From positions 1 to 64,000 of IMG/VR virus record IMGVR_UViG_3300027847_002504: a DNA stretch of 64,000 nucleotides. One strand, given 5' to 3'. The notes under the pieces are model-generated. The model saw nothing but the letters and a program-made list of their open reading frames with translations. It was not told the DNA's origin and searched no databases. Source of the DNA: a virus. The position numbers and the translations under genes are program-made. Shown here piece by piece: positions 9,148 to 19,007 of the stretch (position 1 is its first letter; the number at the start of each line of letters is the position of its first letter).

Positions 9148-9531
9148 ATGAGAGGGCGTTACGATACTGACTCGATGGATTCACGGGATATTTTGACATT
9201 GGCTTCAAATCTTCATAAGATTTGAGATGCCATGGCGCTTACCTATGCAACAGAAGAAGTCGAGCGGCACTACAAGGTTGGTATGTTGAAACATGATTTG
9301 TATGATTTAGGCGACTATCAGATTCCCGCTGAGCGATACGGGCTTTTCACCTTAGATTCGGCTGCAAAAAACATTTCTGATCTTAAAAACAGTTTTATGT
9401 TGGCGTTCTCTGCTGGAACTGTATTTTTATGTTTCAATAGATTTGGTGTTGACTTGTGGTGTGATAATAAAAGTTTAGGTGTTGATGGCGGCAATGATTT
9501 CGCAGAAAACCACAGGTTTTGGGGGTTCTAA
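9148..9531 (+). CDS. Hypothetical protein interrupted by an in-frame TGA
   Basis: The ATG at 9148 has a GGGGG RBS and a promoter upstream. The frame is closed by TGA at 9223-9225 (codon 26) and then stays open to TAA 9529-9531. The residue lost sits in H-K-I-stop-D-A-M; Trp would fit. The internal ATG at 9232 has no good RBS. Next gene starts immediately (TAAATG). Confidence 0.5.
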
Positions 9532-10107
9532 ATGATTGAACAAGAAGACCTTATAAAGATTCGTCTAAGTGAACCAAACATGCACACTTGTGTTGAACAC
9601 GCAACCTTGTGCGCTATAGGCGGTGCTTCTCATATAAGATCGGTTGAGGATCGAGAAGACAATTTGAACATGGATCAAATAATCGGACAAGTCTGCACTT
9701 GTGCCGCCAGTATGTACTTGTTGGGAGAAGAAGATGGCTTTCATAGATATAATGAAGTCAGAGAGGCTCAGAACTTGACCCCTTATGATGGTGATGGTGG
9801 TGATGATATACCGCCACTTAAGATAGATATTAAGGGAAGCTTTGTCAAGAACACGTCTAAGGCTCTATTGACTTTTAATCTACTTGTGAGGCCACGAGAG
9901 CTTCATAATGGATTCACCTACGTTCTTGCTTTATCTCGCCCACCACACGTGGTTTTAATGGGTTGGGCTCATAGTAAGGACTTCTCAGAGGGTGACTTGC
10001 AAGAGTATGGTATCTTTAAGGGTGCGTATAGACTTGAAGCTTCCCGCTTGCGACCGATGACAGATCTTCTTGAGATATTAGCTGACAATCGCAATAGCGC
10101 CGGTTGA
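9532..10107 (+). CDS. Hypothetical protein, possible PD-(D/E)XK-type nuclease
   Basis: 191 residues. P-P-L-K-I-D-I-K-G-S followed by alternating strands could be the D-x-K core of a PD-(D/E)XK nuclease fold, as in phage homologues of restriction-type enzymes. This is a weak, motif-only suggestion. The 3' end overlaps the convergent adhesin gene by 30 bases. Confidence 0.5.
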   Translation: MIEQEDLIKIRLSEPNMHTCVEHATLCAIGGASHIRSVEDREDNLNMDQIIGQVCTCAASMYLLGEEDGFHRYNEVREAQNLTPYDGDGGDDIPPLKIDIKGSFVKNTSKALLTFNLLVRPRELHNGFTYVLALSRPPHVVLMGWAHSKDFSEGDLQEYGIFKGAYRLEASRLRPMTDLLEILADNRNSAG

Positions 10108-13100
10108 CGAAATGCAATCGCATGGGCCACACGAGAGCCACACTCCATATGCCGCTGTTGGTGAGCATGGATTTGTAGATCCATTCCATGTTATCGTACA
10201 CCCAGAGGCTACAATAATTCTCACTTTCCACACAACGCCAACGTTCATCAACATGATCACGCCATCTGGTGTGGTCTTTGTCCAAGTGCATCCGCCCAAA
10301 TCTATACTGGGCATTGAGTGAGAGCCATCAAATGATTGGAATTCTCCGTCGAGGCCACTGAATGAAACGTTATATTTACCAGTAAGTTGTGGTAAGCATC
10401 CATTACATTCTGAGTCGCAATTAAAACAAGCTTCAGTAGGTCCTGATGGTATGGCGGGAGGAAGGCTGGTGTCTTCTAATTGCGTAGTTTTATATCTCGC
10501 CATACATGTTTTGTCTGGGGAAGAGATGTCTACAGTGACCCAATTTCCAAAATGAGATCCGTTTGTATTTGGGCTCCAGAATGCGAATTGCGGCGAATTC
10601 CAGGCACCATCGCCCAAACAACTCCACTGAGCCAGCCATACAGCGTATCCAAAAAGGAGACCACTTGAAGAACTACTGCTGCATGAGCTACAAGAGCAAC
10701 TACTACTTGAACAGCTACTTGAACAGCTACTACTGTTGCTTGACACCCAACTTGAACAGCTACTACTGCTGTTTGAGCTTGACGGTGGTGAAGGGGCAAG
10801 AGACATACTACTGCTGCTTGAATTTGTCCAACAAATATTGCTAACTTGACCGCCAGCCTGATTCAATGTAAAGTCGCACCCTGTGATATCAATAATCCAT
10901 GCTGTGCCAGCTAATGGTGCTGAAACGCAAACTTCAACAGGACAAACCGCCTCAACAATATAGGTGTTGTAATTCTGATAAGTAGATATTGATCCCGTAT
11001 CCAATATACTTCCGGTATTATCTGTAACGGTCAATCTGTCTGGAATCGTATACGTCTTAAATTTGATAGTCATTGTTCCACACGATTCTCCAGGTGGACA
11101 TTGACCAATGGCCTGGACGGGGCTTAACGAACTTGAGCATGAGCATGAGCTACTGTCCCAGCTTGAACATGAACTCGAACAACTTGAGCTACTTAAGCTA
11201 CTTGAGCTTGAGTTTGTCCAACAAATAGAGTTAACTTGACCGCCAGACTGATTCAATGTAAAGTTGCACCCTGTGACATCAATAACCCATCGAGTGCCAG
11301 CTAATGGTGCTGAAACGCAAACCTCAACAGGGCATACGGCGTTTATATTGTATGTATTATAAGATGCTCTGGTAGACACGAATCCAGTATTAAGTATCGT
11401 TCCAGTGTTATCTGTCACTGTCAATTTATCTGGAATATTATAGGTTTTGAATCTAATTATCATTGCCCCGCACGGTGTTCCCGGAGGACATGATGAGATA
11501 GCCCGATTAGAGCTTATTGATTCACTTGATAAACTAAAAGAGGACGAGCATGAATAGCTTGAACTGCTGCTACTAACCCAACTTGAGCAAGAACTTGAAC
11601 AGGAACTGCTAACCCAGCTTGAACAAGAGCTTGAGTAGTCACTGCTTGACCAACTATGGCTGAAAGAGCTTGAAGAACTGCTACAAGAGGAACTGCTTGA
11701 ACTACTCGCTGCTGGGCAATCGTTTAATATGTTTTGCGGTGGACCGTCCACGGGTAATGCACCGGCTGGGACTCTTCTTTGAAAAGAGCAATTAGACTCA
11801 CTCTGGTAATACCAGGTCCATCCAGTTGATAAACCCACGTCATTTATCCCTTCGAAATTAGTGTATGTTAGTGTTTGAGAAACCACTCCAAATACGGCAA
11901 TAATATTAATATGAGATATACTATTCATCCTGACATTTGTAATTTCTAATGGGTTAATAACTGATGATCCGACTGGCTGCTTCAATTCAAAAAGATACTT
12001 CCCGCCAACACCAACCTCTATTGGTGGTGGAAGCGCTGTGTATGGAGCCTCCTGTCCGTAAACCCACTCTCCTAAACTTATAAGCTGTGGGGTGAGATAA
12101 GCGCCAGTGTATAGAACTGGGTGTTTTGTATATAGGCCATCTCTTGAAACATCGACGATTTGTGACCACACCCTATACTCAAAGGCTCCGCTAAATGAAG
12201 ACGAAGAGTAACTTGAAGAACAGCTACTACTGTCCCAGCTTGAGCAAGAACTTGAGCATGAGCTACTGTCCCAGCTTGAGCAAGAACTTGAGCATGAGCT
12301 ACTGTCCCAGCTTGAACAAGAGCTTGAGCTTGAGCTACATGGTATATATGATTTTGTTACAAATGGAACATCTATTATTTCTGATCGGCAACTTTCAGCG
12401 TCGGCTTGAACTGTAATTCCCAGCCGCGACGGAATGTTAGCGTACCATCCACCAGCCCAGTTGCAACAATGGGTATCTGTCCAATTCAAAAACCATCTTA
12501 TAGACTTATGATATGGCGTGTAATAAACGGTTCCATTATATAGGAAAGTCATCGCCCAGTATGTATCTGGATATGGGGCACAAGCGGCTTCTTTTGTTGT
12601 GTGTATAGTGTTTGGGGACCAGGCTCCTGCTGGTGGCTCAACTCCTACAGTGTTTTTGCAACATATGCTATCGGACGACGAACATGATGAAAATGACGAG
12701 CTTGAAATAGAATTGCTACTTGAACTAAATGAACAGCTACATGAACAACTGCATGAGCTACTACTCCTTGAGAAAGATGAGCTACTTGAGCTTTCAAGTG
12801 GGATAAAGTCAAACGAAATATTATATTCCACATTCCTGTCTGCCGATTCGAATGTTCCTGGAAGGATGTTTAATGAAATGTAATTTGTAACAACTGGGAT
12901 TCTCATTGGGACGCTTATCTCTTTGTCGAGGGCTGAGAAGAAAGATCCTAACGATGTTTTTTTTATAAACGATGTATTTATTTCAATGCCAAAATTTCCA
13001 TCGTCAGCGACGTTGTTTATGACAGTAGCAGTGGATGGTGAGACCTCCAAGCCATCTGAATTTGTCAGTGTAATATCAAAATTACTTACTGCGCTGACTC

Positions 13101-13239
13101 CAGTTATGACGAAATCTACAACCCTTATACCGCTTGAATTTCCAGACAATACTATTCCATAATCCAATACTGGTGTGCTTCTTACAAACTCTCCAGTTTG
13201 ATTATCGTATTCTCTTAATGTAATCGTAGGTTTTCTCAT
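10078..13239 (-). CDS. Large Ser/Cys-repeat tail or adhesin protein
   Basis: 1053 residues, built as folded modules joined by long linkers almost wholly of Ser and Cys (runs such as S-S-S-C-S-S-S-C-S-S-W-D). Two central modules of about 100 residues are close copies, each starting C-P-P-G and containing K-L/R-L-T-V-T-D-N-T-G and V-C-V-S-A-P-L-A-G. The N-terminus is beta-rich. Spaced cysteines may form disulfides outside the cell. Position at the head of a minus-strand run with two other tail-type proteins and glycosyltransferases suggests a virion surface or receptor-binding role; this is inference. Confidence 0.65.
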   Translation of the reverse strand: MRKPTITLREYDNQTGEFVRSTPVLDYGIVLSGNSSGIRVVDFVITGVSAVSNFDITLTNSDGLEVSPSTATVINNVADDGNFGIEINTSFIKKTSLGSFFSALDKEISVPMRIPVVTNYISLNILPGTFESADRNVEYNISFDFIPLESSSSSSFSRSSSSCSCSCSCSFSSSSNSISSSSFSSCSSSDSICCKNTVGVEPPAGAWSPNTIHTTKEAACAPYPDTYWAMTFLYNGTVYYTPYHKSIRWFLNWTDTHCCNWAGGWYANIPSRLGITVQADAESCRSEIIDVPFVTKSYIPCSSSSSSCSSWDSSSCSSSCSSWDSSSCSSSCSSWDSSSCSSSYSSSSFSGAFEYRVWSQIVDVSRDGLYTKHPVLYTGAYLTPQLISLGEWVYGQEAPYTALPPPIEVGVGGKYLFELKQPVGSSVINPLEITNVRMNSISHINIIAVFGVVSQTLTYTNFEGINDVGLSTGWTWYYQSESNCSFQRRVPAGALPVDGPPQNILNDCPAASSSSSSSCSSSSSSFSHSWSSSDYSSSCSSWVSSSCSSSCSSWVSSSSSSYSCSSSFSLSSESISSNRAISSCPPGTPCGAMIIRFKTYNIPDKLTVTDNTGTILNTGFVSTRASYNTYNINAVCPVEVCVSAPLAGTRWVIDVTGCNFTLNQSGGQVNSICWTNSSSSSLSSSSCSSSCSSWDSSSCSCSSSLSPVQAIGQCPPGESCGTMTIKFKTYTIPDRLTVTDNTGSILDTGSISTYQNYNTYIVEAVCPVEVCVSAPLAGTAWIIDITGCDFTLNQAGGQVSNICWTNSSSSSMSLAPSPPSSSNSSSSCSSWVSSNSSSCSSSCSSSSCSCSSCSSSSSSGLLFGYAVWLAQWSCLGDGAWNSPQFAFWSPNTNGSHFGNWVTVDISSPDKTCMARYKTTQLEDTSLPPAIPSGPTEACFNCDSECNGCLPQLTGKYNVSFSGLDGEFQSFDGSHSMPSIDLGGCTWTKTTPDGVIMLMNVGVVWKVRIIVASGCTITWNGSTNPCSPTAAYGVWLSCGPCDCISSTGAIAIVS

Positions 13240-13241
13240 TA

Positions 13242-13808
13242 TTACTCCGAATGGATTATAAAAGAGATTATTGAGTCAGATGCAAGTGTTACAGCATAAT
13301 TATTTAAGCCAACTGTAAAGACATATGTTTCACCAACAAATATGAATGTAAACTCCTGACCTCCGCCTTCGTCGAAGACGAGCGACCCCCCAGAGTTTTT
13401 AATTTTAACTGTCTGGGCATCTATGACTAAAAATCCATGTTCATCAGTATTCACTGGAAACACCACTCCTACCTCTGAGAATGATCCTAAATTGATAGTC
13501 TCAAGTGAATCCAGGGTATAAGTTGTTGACATGTCCACGAGGGAGTTTGATGAGGATGAAGAGCTACTTTCTACTTTGTAAGTGAAGTTTTCGAAATGGG
13601 GCATGACAAATGATTCCGTTTCATACAGGCTCCATTCGTTATTGTCGTTTTGAACTCTAATTGACACATAATATCTTTGTCCGGGCTCAAGGTTATTCCC
13701 ACCACCATAGACCATAGTGGTTTTTATTGTATCGACATTTCCACTATCCCAGATGTTTGCAGCACCAGCTGTTGTTCCAACAATTATTTGTACCGTCTTA
13801 GCACTCAT
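13242..13808 (-). CDS. Putative tail/adhesin accessory protein
   Basis: 188 residues, beta-rich, with a short Ser run (residues about 82-87) like its larger neighbour. Start overlaps the preceding stop (TAATG). Probably structural by context; no family recognised. Confidence 0.55.
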   Translation of the reverse strand: MSAKTVQIIVGTTAGAANIWDSGNVDTIKTTMVYGGGNNLEPGQRYYVSIRVQNDNNEWSLYETESFVMPHFENFTYKVESSSSSSSNSLVDMSTTYTLDSLETINLGSFSEVGVVFPVNTDEHGFLVIDAQTVKIKNSGGSLVFDEGGGQEFTFIFVGETYVFTVGLNNYAVTLASDSIISFIIHSE

Positions 13809-16800
13809 TATGCTTCCTCACTGGGGCTTGGGTCTGCGTCTTCGACCTGGATTACATCTCCGATATTAAGGTCAAACTCGAATGCCATTGTTGAACTGCT
13901 CAAATAATACACATCATTGTTTGCCGCTGCGCTTTCACCATTGGTTAGGTACAACCCATTAAGATAAATATTGAAGTCATCGGCCCAGTTTCCACCACTG
14001 CTTCCAAAGTCGAGATCATTTGAGTTGTCAAAGTCTTCAAGGCTTATAGCTGTGTTCGCGGTTATTGCGGTTGTTATTGTATATACCGACTTATACGATG
14101 AGAATGGTGGCGTATACTCTTCAACGTCGTCGAGTTTAATTAACAATCCGTTACTCACTACTGTAAATGTTTTTCCTGTGTTGTCTGTTTCGTCAGTGCC
14201 GAGAATGATCAAATCGTCAGCGCTCCAATCGACTATTGATGAATCGTCTAAAACTGAAATGAATCTTTCAGCAATGGGCAAATATATTGTGTCCACCGGC
14301 TGTGAATCCGTCTCGTATGAGAGTGATATTTCCGCGCTTGTTTTTACATCATATGTTTTTATGTAAATATTGCTCTTGTCCCTTCCGAATGAAGATAGTA
14401 TTGAGCCATCAAACCCTACAGAGTTTATTACGAAGTCATAGTCAAAGTCTTTTGAGAAGATGTATTTAACAGAGTCTTTTCTCAAGACTACTGCCCTATC
14501 TGTTTTTCTATTTGCAACAGCGGCATTAAAATCGTCATCAGTGTCGAAATCCCCATTTACTGGTATCAATTCGTAGCTCTTAAGCCCTATAGAAATATCT
14601 TCGCCAAATATTGAGACGCTCTTTATCAAATAGTCGTTGGTGTCAAATATGGTTTCTATCGTGCCCGTGTCTTTGTCAAAAAGTTTTATTGAGTTGTCAC
14701 ATTGAACAATGTATTTTTTGTAATGGTCAGACCAGGTAATTCCAGAGATTGCGTCTTCCGCGTCATGCTCTACATATGATGAAATCAGATCTGGATCAAT
14801 CTCCCATATGATTCCCCTTGACTTCGATCCAGCGTATAGTTTGTCAAACTTATGATCATAAACAATTACATCTTCTGAGAAATAGCAAGAGGTAATTCTG
14901 TTCATGGTGTCATAAGAATATATTGATAGGTACCCACCAGCAGACACGGCGAGTTTACCGTCGTATGTAAATATTGAAGTGACAGTGTTGTTTTCTGTCA
15001 CGACCTTTACAAAATCTGTATTTGGACCATCGTCATTGTACCAAATGGCCATCTTTTGAATTTCATTTCCATCGCTTATAAAATATGTATCGACATAATC
15101 TTCTTCATCATATGCCCATGAAAATACTGGCACTCTTCTCACAGTGCCAGTGTCGTCGTAGTCGAATGTCAAGAAGGGATTAACAGATATTTTCGCCCCT
15201 TGCAATCCAGTATGTCTGAAATGCCAAATGTCGGCTTTGGCTATTTTGTCGTATACATGCTTGTCGTTTTGTTTTGGGTGCTCATAAGAGGTCGTGTCAC
15301 TTGATACTGTTATTGTATGGTCAGGGATCTTTACTGGCGTTCCGCCTATTTCTACAGAAGTGAATGTTGAGGTCATTGCCCCGGAAACGCTATGTTCTGC
15401 ATCAACCAAGTTTGAAACAACATCGATACTTTTCGTGCTCTTGTCAAGAATTCTAACAAACCCAGAGACTGTTTGGGGGACCTCTCTAACCAGTTGTCCA
15501 GTGAGCCCCTCGACTTCGAGGATTACATTTTCACTTGAGGTGTTTATTGCAGAGACGAAAATTTGTCCAGTATCATGATCAATATCTATTCCCTTAATTG
15601 TGTATCCAGAAAACGTCGTGACCCAAAATGAATGATCAGAGGTGTCTATGCAAAGAAGACTACTCGACCCGTCAAACGTCGTTGCGAACTGATCTGAGGC
15701 CGTTGAGAATGCTGAGAAATACCATGGCTCATCATCTGGTGTCACGGTATAGGACGGGTAGCTTGCTAAAAGATCTCCGATTTTATTGAACTCATAGATT
15801 GTTGAAACCGAAATATTATCGATACATTTAACAATTATTCCCCCACTTGATATGATCTGTGTGAAATAGGGTTTTATCATTGAGTTGTTGCTTATGCTTC
15901 TTAAGAAACCGAGAGTGGATCTGTCAATCGCTATAACCCGGTCGTTGTTAGAGTCGGATATAAATATTTCTTTCCCGCCAATTGATATATGCTTTGGGCC
16001 ATCCATGGCTATAAGATTAAACGTTGTGAAACTCTCGGTTGATTGGTCTTCAATATCATAGTAATGAAGCGTGTCGTCTATTAGATATAAAATTCTATGA
16101 AGTTTTTTATCAAAGGTCAGAAATGTCGGTAGCTTTGTTACGCTGAAGTCAAAGTCTGTCAAGAATGTCTTTTTGTTCGTGTCGTATAGGAAGACGGTAT
16201 TTGTCCCTGTCTTTGTCACCCAGACAAACGGAGGATCAAAATTCTTGTCAAATATAATGTCTTCGATTGAGTACAACTCAAGACCTGGGATCTTTGTTTT
16301 CTTTAGATAAGCCGATGATCCATCACTGGTGAAGAAAGATCTTTCCGCTCTTGTTGTTGAGTATTGAAACGGCGCATTGGCGTATACAATGTTGTCAGAC
16401 TCATAAGCATAGTGTATCGTATCTCCATCTATTACTGGAACAAATGACGACATATCATTTGAGACTTTATGTCCAGGTGACGTTATTTGAGTAAACCCAA
16501 TATCTATATCTGTCGCTTTGAGGATATAGAACTCTTCTGCTACTGAGGCGACGATAGCCTTTTGACCAGCCACAGACATTGATAGCTTTGGAATCGCTGT
16601 GAAGTCCTGAACTTCTCCGGCATAAGACTTTGAGAATATTGTTGTCGAAGTATCTCCACCGCTGAGCCCGTGTTCGATAAACAGATAATTTATTGTCTTG
16701 CTTTCTCGATATGATATGGCGCAATAGAACGGTTTGTATTGTGGGTCTGGGGACGGGGAATCTCCAATCTTATTTTTTGTGCATACTATTTCATAACTCG

Positions 16801-17437
16801 TTTTATCTACTGTTGCTATTGTTTGCGTTGGTAGCCACTTGTTTGTTATGAGGTTATACATGGCGGATTTTATTACCGCATCAGTTGCGTCCTCTTCGCT
16901 CCAAACGATAAAGAAATGCCTTTTACTGTAGGCTGCTCTGATCTTAGTGGTTGTTGACGCGAAATTAAGTTGACTGAGTTTCGTGAAATCAACAGCGCCG
17001 ACTTCATTCTCTGCTATTAATGATCCGTCTTTCCTCAATACGAAATAGACGAGTCCGTTGTGGACTATTGGTATTGCGAAATCTATGTCCCCAGAATCTA
17101 CTATCTGGGTTAGATTAAATTCATTGTCTGAAATTGAATATCTTGAATGCCTTACTTCTACATTTACCCCGGACTCTTCCAGGTTCGTGTGTACAAAATG
17201 AAGAAAGTTAGGTGCTTCGACGAAGTCAAAGTGGTTAAGATCTTGAGCCACATTGAGCATCAAATCATTAAATACCCATGATGACCCGTCATTCCTGAAG
17301 CATCTTAGAATAGTTGATCCAGAAGCGTTTCGTAACCAAGACACGACAGGGCGGTCAGAGTCATCTATTTTCATTATTAGTGAAACGATATTTTCTGGAG
17401 TATCTAATATTGATAATTGATCTATGTAATTAAACAT
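13808..17437 (-). CDS. Large beta-propeller-like virion protein
   Basis: 1209 residues with many short strand-turn repeats of about 40-50 residues carrying D/N-rich turns and aromatic strands, for example around F-L-Y-D-T-N-K-K-T-F and K-L-F-D-K-D-T-G-T. This pattern is typical of NHL/YVTN-like propellers used in phage tail fibres. No signal peptide. Overlaps the upstream glycosyltransferase gene by 8 bases, so it is in the same operon. Confidence 0.6.
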   Translation of the reverse strand: MFNYIDQLSILDTPENIVSLIMKIDDSDRPVVSWLRNASGSTILRCFRNDGSSWVFNDLMLNVAQDLNHFDFVEAPNFLHFVHTNLEESGVNVEVRHSRYSISDNEFNLTQIVDSGDIDFAIPIVHNGLVYFVLRKDGSLIAENEVGAVDFTKLSQLNFASTTTKIRAAYSKRHFFIVWSEEDATDAVIKSAMYNLITNKWLPTQTIATVDKTSYEIVCTKNKIGDSPSPDPQYKPFYCAISYRESKTINYLFIEHGLSGGDTSTTIFSKSYAGEVQDFTAIPKLSMSVAGQKAIVASVAEEFYILKATDIDIGFTQITSPGHKVSNDMSSFVPVIDGDTIHYAYESDNIVYANAPFQYSTTRAERSFFTSDGSSAYLKKTKIPGLELYSIEDIIFDKNFDPPFVWVTKTGTNTVFLYDTNKKTFLTDFDFSVTKLPTFLTFDKKLHRILYLIDDTLHYYDIEDQSTESFTTFNLIAMDGPKHISIGGKEIFISDSNNDRVIAIDRSTLGFLRSISNNSMIKPYFTQIISSGGIIVKCIDNISVSTIYEFNKIGDLLASYPSYTVTPDDEPWYFSAFSTASDQFATTFDGSSSLLCIDTSDHSFWVTTFSGYTIKGIDIDHDTGQIFVSAINTSSENVILEVEGLTGQLVREVPQTVSGFVRILDKSTKSIDVVSNLVDAEHSVSGAMTSTFTSVEIGGTPVKIPDHTITVSSDTTSYEHPKQNDKHVYDKIAKADIWHFRHTGLQGAKISVNPFLTFDYDDTGTVRRVPVFSWAYDEEDYVDTYFISDGNEIQKMAIWYNDDGPNTDFVKVVTENNTVTSIFTYDGKLAVSAGGYLSIYSYDTMNRITSCYFSEDVIVYDHKFDKLYAGSKSRGIIWEIDPDLISSYVEHDAEDAISGITWSDHYKKYIVQCDNSIKLFDKDTGTIETIFDTNDYLIKSVSIFGEDISIGLKSYELIPVNGDFDTDDDFNAAVANRKTDRAVVLRKDSVKYIFSKDFDYDFVINSVGFDGSILSSFGRDKSNIYIKTYDVKTSAEISLSYETDSQPVDTIYLPIAERFISVLDDSSIVDWSADDLIILGTDETDNTGKTFTVVSNGLLIKLDDVEEYTPPFSSYKSVYTITTAITANTAISLEDFDNSNDLDFGSSGGNWADDFNIYLNGLYLTNGESAAANNDVYYLSSSTMAFEFDLNIGDVIQVEDADPSPSEEA

Positions 17438-18356
17438 CTGGCACGTGTATATTTAGAAGTTGGCAAACACTGGAGAAATCTTCTTCCATCGCTTCTTTAT
17501 AGTATTTTCTGTATTCAATTATTTGCTCCAAATTCCTTCTGAATTCCATGGTCGCCTCTTCAAAATCCGGGTCCCTTGGCAGCTTATCTATCAATAAAGA
17601 TGAGATGTTTTCTGGAAATAATACGGAGCAAATGAATATTTTGTTGAGTATCAAAAGGGGGATATCGGTTTTATACGGAGCTTTATCTCTGAATAGGTGT
17701 CCGACTTCCAAATCTGACAGTAATTCACAACTCCCCCCAGATAGCCAATATTTCATGCTCAAATATATTTCGTCGCCTCCCCAGCCTTTTAGGCCTTCAA
17801 GACCGCGTAAAGAGTGGTATTTGGCCTTATTAAAGGCGTAGCATGCTCCAAGAACGCATGGAATTGTGTCTGAATCGTGTTCTGTGATCCATTTTGGCTC
17901 GATTATCTCTCTCGCCAGGCCTTTTTGGTTAGTGGTGAGTTCTATTGTTGCGCCATAATACCTGTCTGAAATAGTAGATAAGTCGTCATGTTCTGAGGAC
18001 ATTGGGATACATGTCGAGCAAAACAGGGTATTTGGGGATCGGTTGATTGCGCTGGTTATCTTCTCAACCCACCCCGATTCTTTGAATCTCATATGGGCAT
18101 CTAAAAATAGTATATTGTCGCTTTGCGTTACGTGCGATCCAATATCACGAGAATACGCCACTCCCATCCTTTCACGATTTCTCATATATCTGATATTAAA
18201 CTTTTTAGTCTCATCAAATGTGAGTGTGTTAGAATGGTCGTCTACGACAATTATATCCAGGTCTTGTATTTTTGAGGTTTCGGAGATATTTTCTAATGTA
18301 TGTACAAGGCTTTCACCATCATTTAAGAATGGTATTACTATTGACAAACACTTCAA
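17430..18356 (-). CDS. Family 2/27-type glycosyltransferase
   Basis: GT-A glycosyltransferase of 308 residues. S-I-V-I-P-F-L-N-D-G near the N-terminus, V-V-D-D-H-S (nucleotide binding), L-F-L-D-A-H-M (D-x-H metal site, as in polypeptide GalNAc transferases), and G-W-G-G-D-E-I-Y-L-S acceptor-side motif are visible. It probably transfers a sugar to phage or host glycan/protein. Start is TTG at 18356, five bases after AAGGAG and overlapping the previous stop; there is no ATG nearby. Confidence 0.82.
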   Translation of the reverse strand: MKCLSIVIPFLNDGESLVHTLENISETSKIQDLDIIVVDDHSNTLTFDETKKFNIRYMRNRERMGVAYSRDIGSHVTQSDNILFLDAHMRFKESGWVEKITSAINRSPNTLFCSTCIPMSSEHDDLSTISDRYYGATIELTTNQKGLAREIIEPKWITEHDSDTIPCVLGACYAFNKAKYHSLRGLEGLKGWGGDEIYLSMKYWLSGGSCELLSDLEVGHLFRDKAPYKTDIPLLILNKIFICSVLFPENISSLLIDKLPRDPDFEEATMEFRRNLEQIIEYRKYYKEAMEEDFSSVCQLLNIHVPDV

Positions 18357-18997
18357 ATTTTCTCCTTAGATGGGTCCTTTAGTCTTGCCAACAAGAAAGT
18401 GGCGATGTTTGGCTTTGACTCGTCCCATCTCGCCCTTATTAAGTCTTCGAAATGCCCGCGCTTATAAACCCAGCAATCGTCTTTATCGCTAATCCAATTC
18501 TCAAAGGTGTCTATGTTCATGTAATATAGGTGCTCATTTGGCTTGTAGTGCCTCCAGGTTTTCAATTCATTGAAGTCCTCGACCTTGGGTGTCTCTGGAA
18601 ATGAAATGACCGCATACTTCCATTTAAGCTTAAAAAGGTCCTCGACATTCTCATAGTGCTCCAGAACATCTGACAGGTAAATAACATCCCATTCCGTTTC
18701 TGTAAGCTCTTCTTCTGAAATACTGTCTCCGACGACATCGTATCCGCAAGCGTATGAAAACTTACCTTGGCAGTGTTTTACGAATTCTCCAGATCCACAA
18801 CCAATATCAACCATCTTCATACTTTTCATTTCTTCATAGGACAATGATGCGGACAACCAGCCTAATCTTAAGTATGACATTGCTTCATTTGTGCTTTGTT
18901 TTTTTCTATACTCGACTGTGTACTCGTACTTATGATGTCCTTTTTGATGAAGAAAACCACTATTGTCAATTTCGTATTCTTTAGGTAGGTTTTTCAT
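18353..18997 (-). CDS. Class I SAM-dependent methyltransferase
   Basis: V-D-I-G-C-G-S-G-E-F-V is motif I and D-V-I-Y-L-S-D-V-L-E-H-Y is motif IV/post-IV of small-molecule or sugar methyltransferases. The ATG at 18997 has GGAGAG upstream. Lies between glycosyltransferase genes with 4-base overlap, so sugar O-methylation is a plausible job. Confidence 0.8.
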   Translation of the reverse strand: MKNLPKEYEIDNSGFLHQKGHHKYEYTVEYRKKQSTNEAMSYLRLGWLSASLSYEEMKSMKMVDIGCGSGEFVKHCQGKFSYACGYDVVGDSISEEELTETEWDVIYLSDVLEHYENVEDLFKLKWKYAVISFPETPKVEDFNELKTWRHYKPNEHLYYMNIDTFENWISDKDDCWVYKRGHFEDLIRARWDESKPNIATFLLARLKDPSKEKI

Positions 18998-19007
18998 TAT
19001 CTCTCCA

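Noticed and set aside
12200-12330. CRISPR-like repeats
   Set aside because: The repeated units are Ser/Cys/Trp codons within the adhesin gene, with no spacers or leader.
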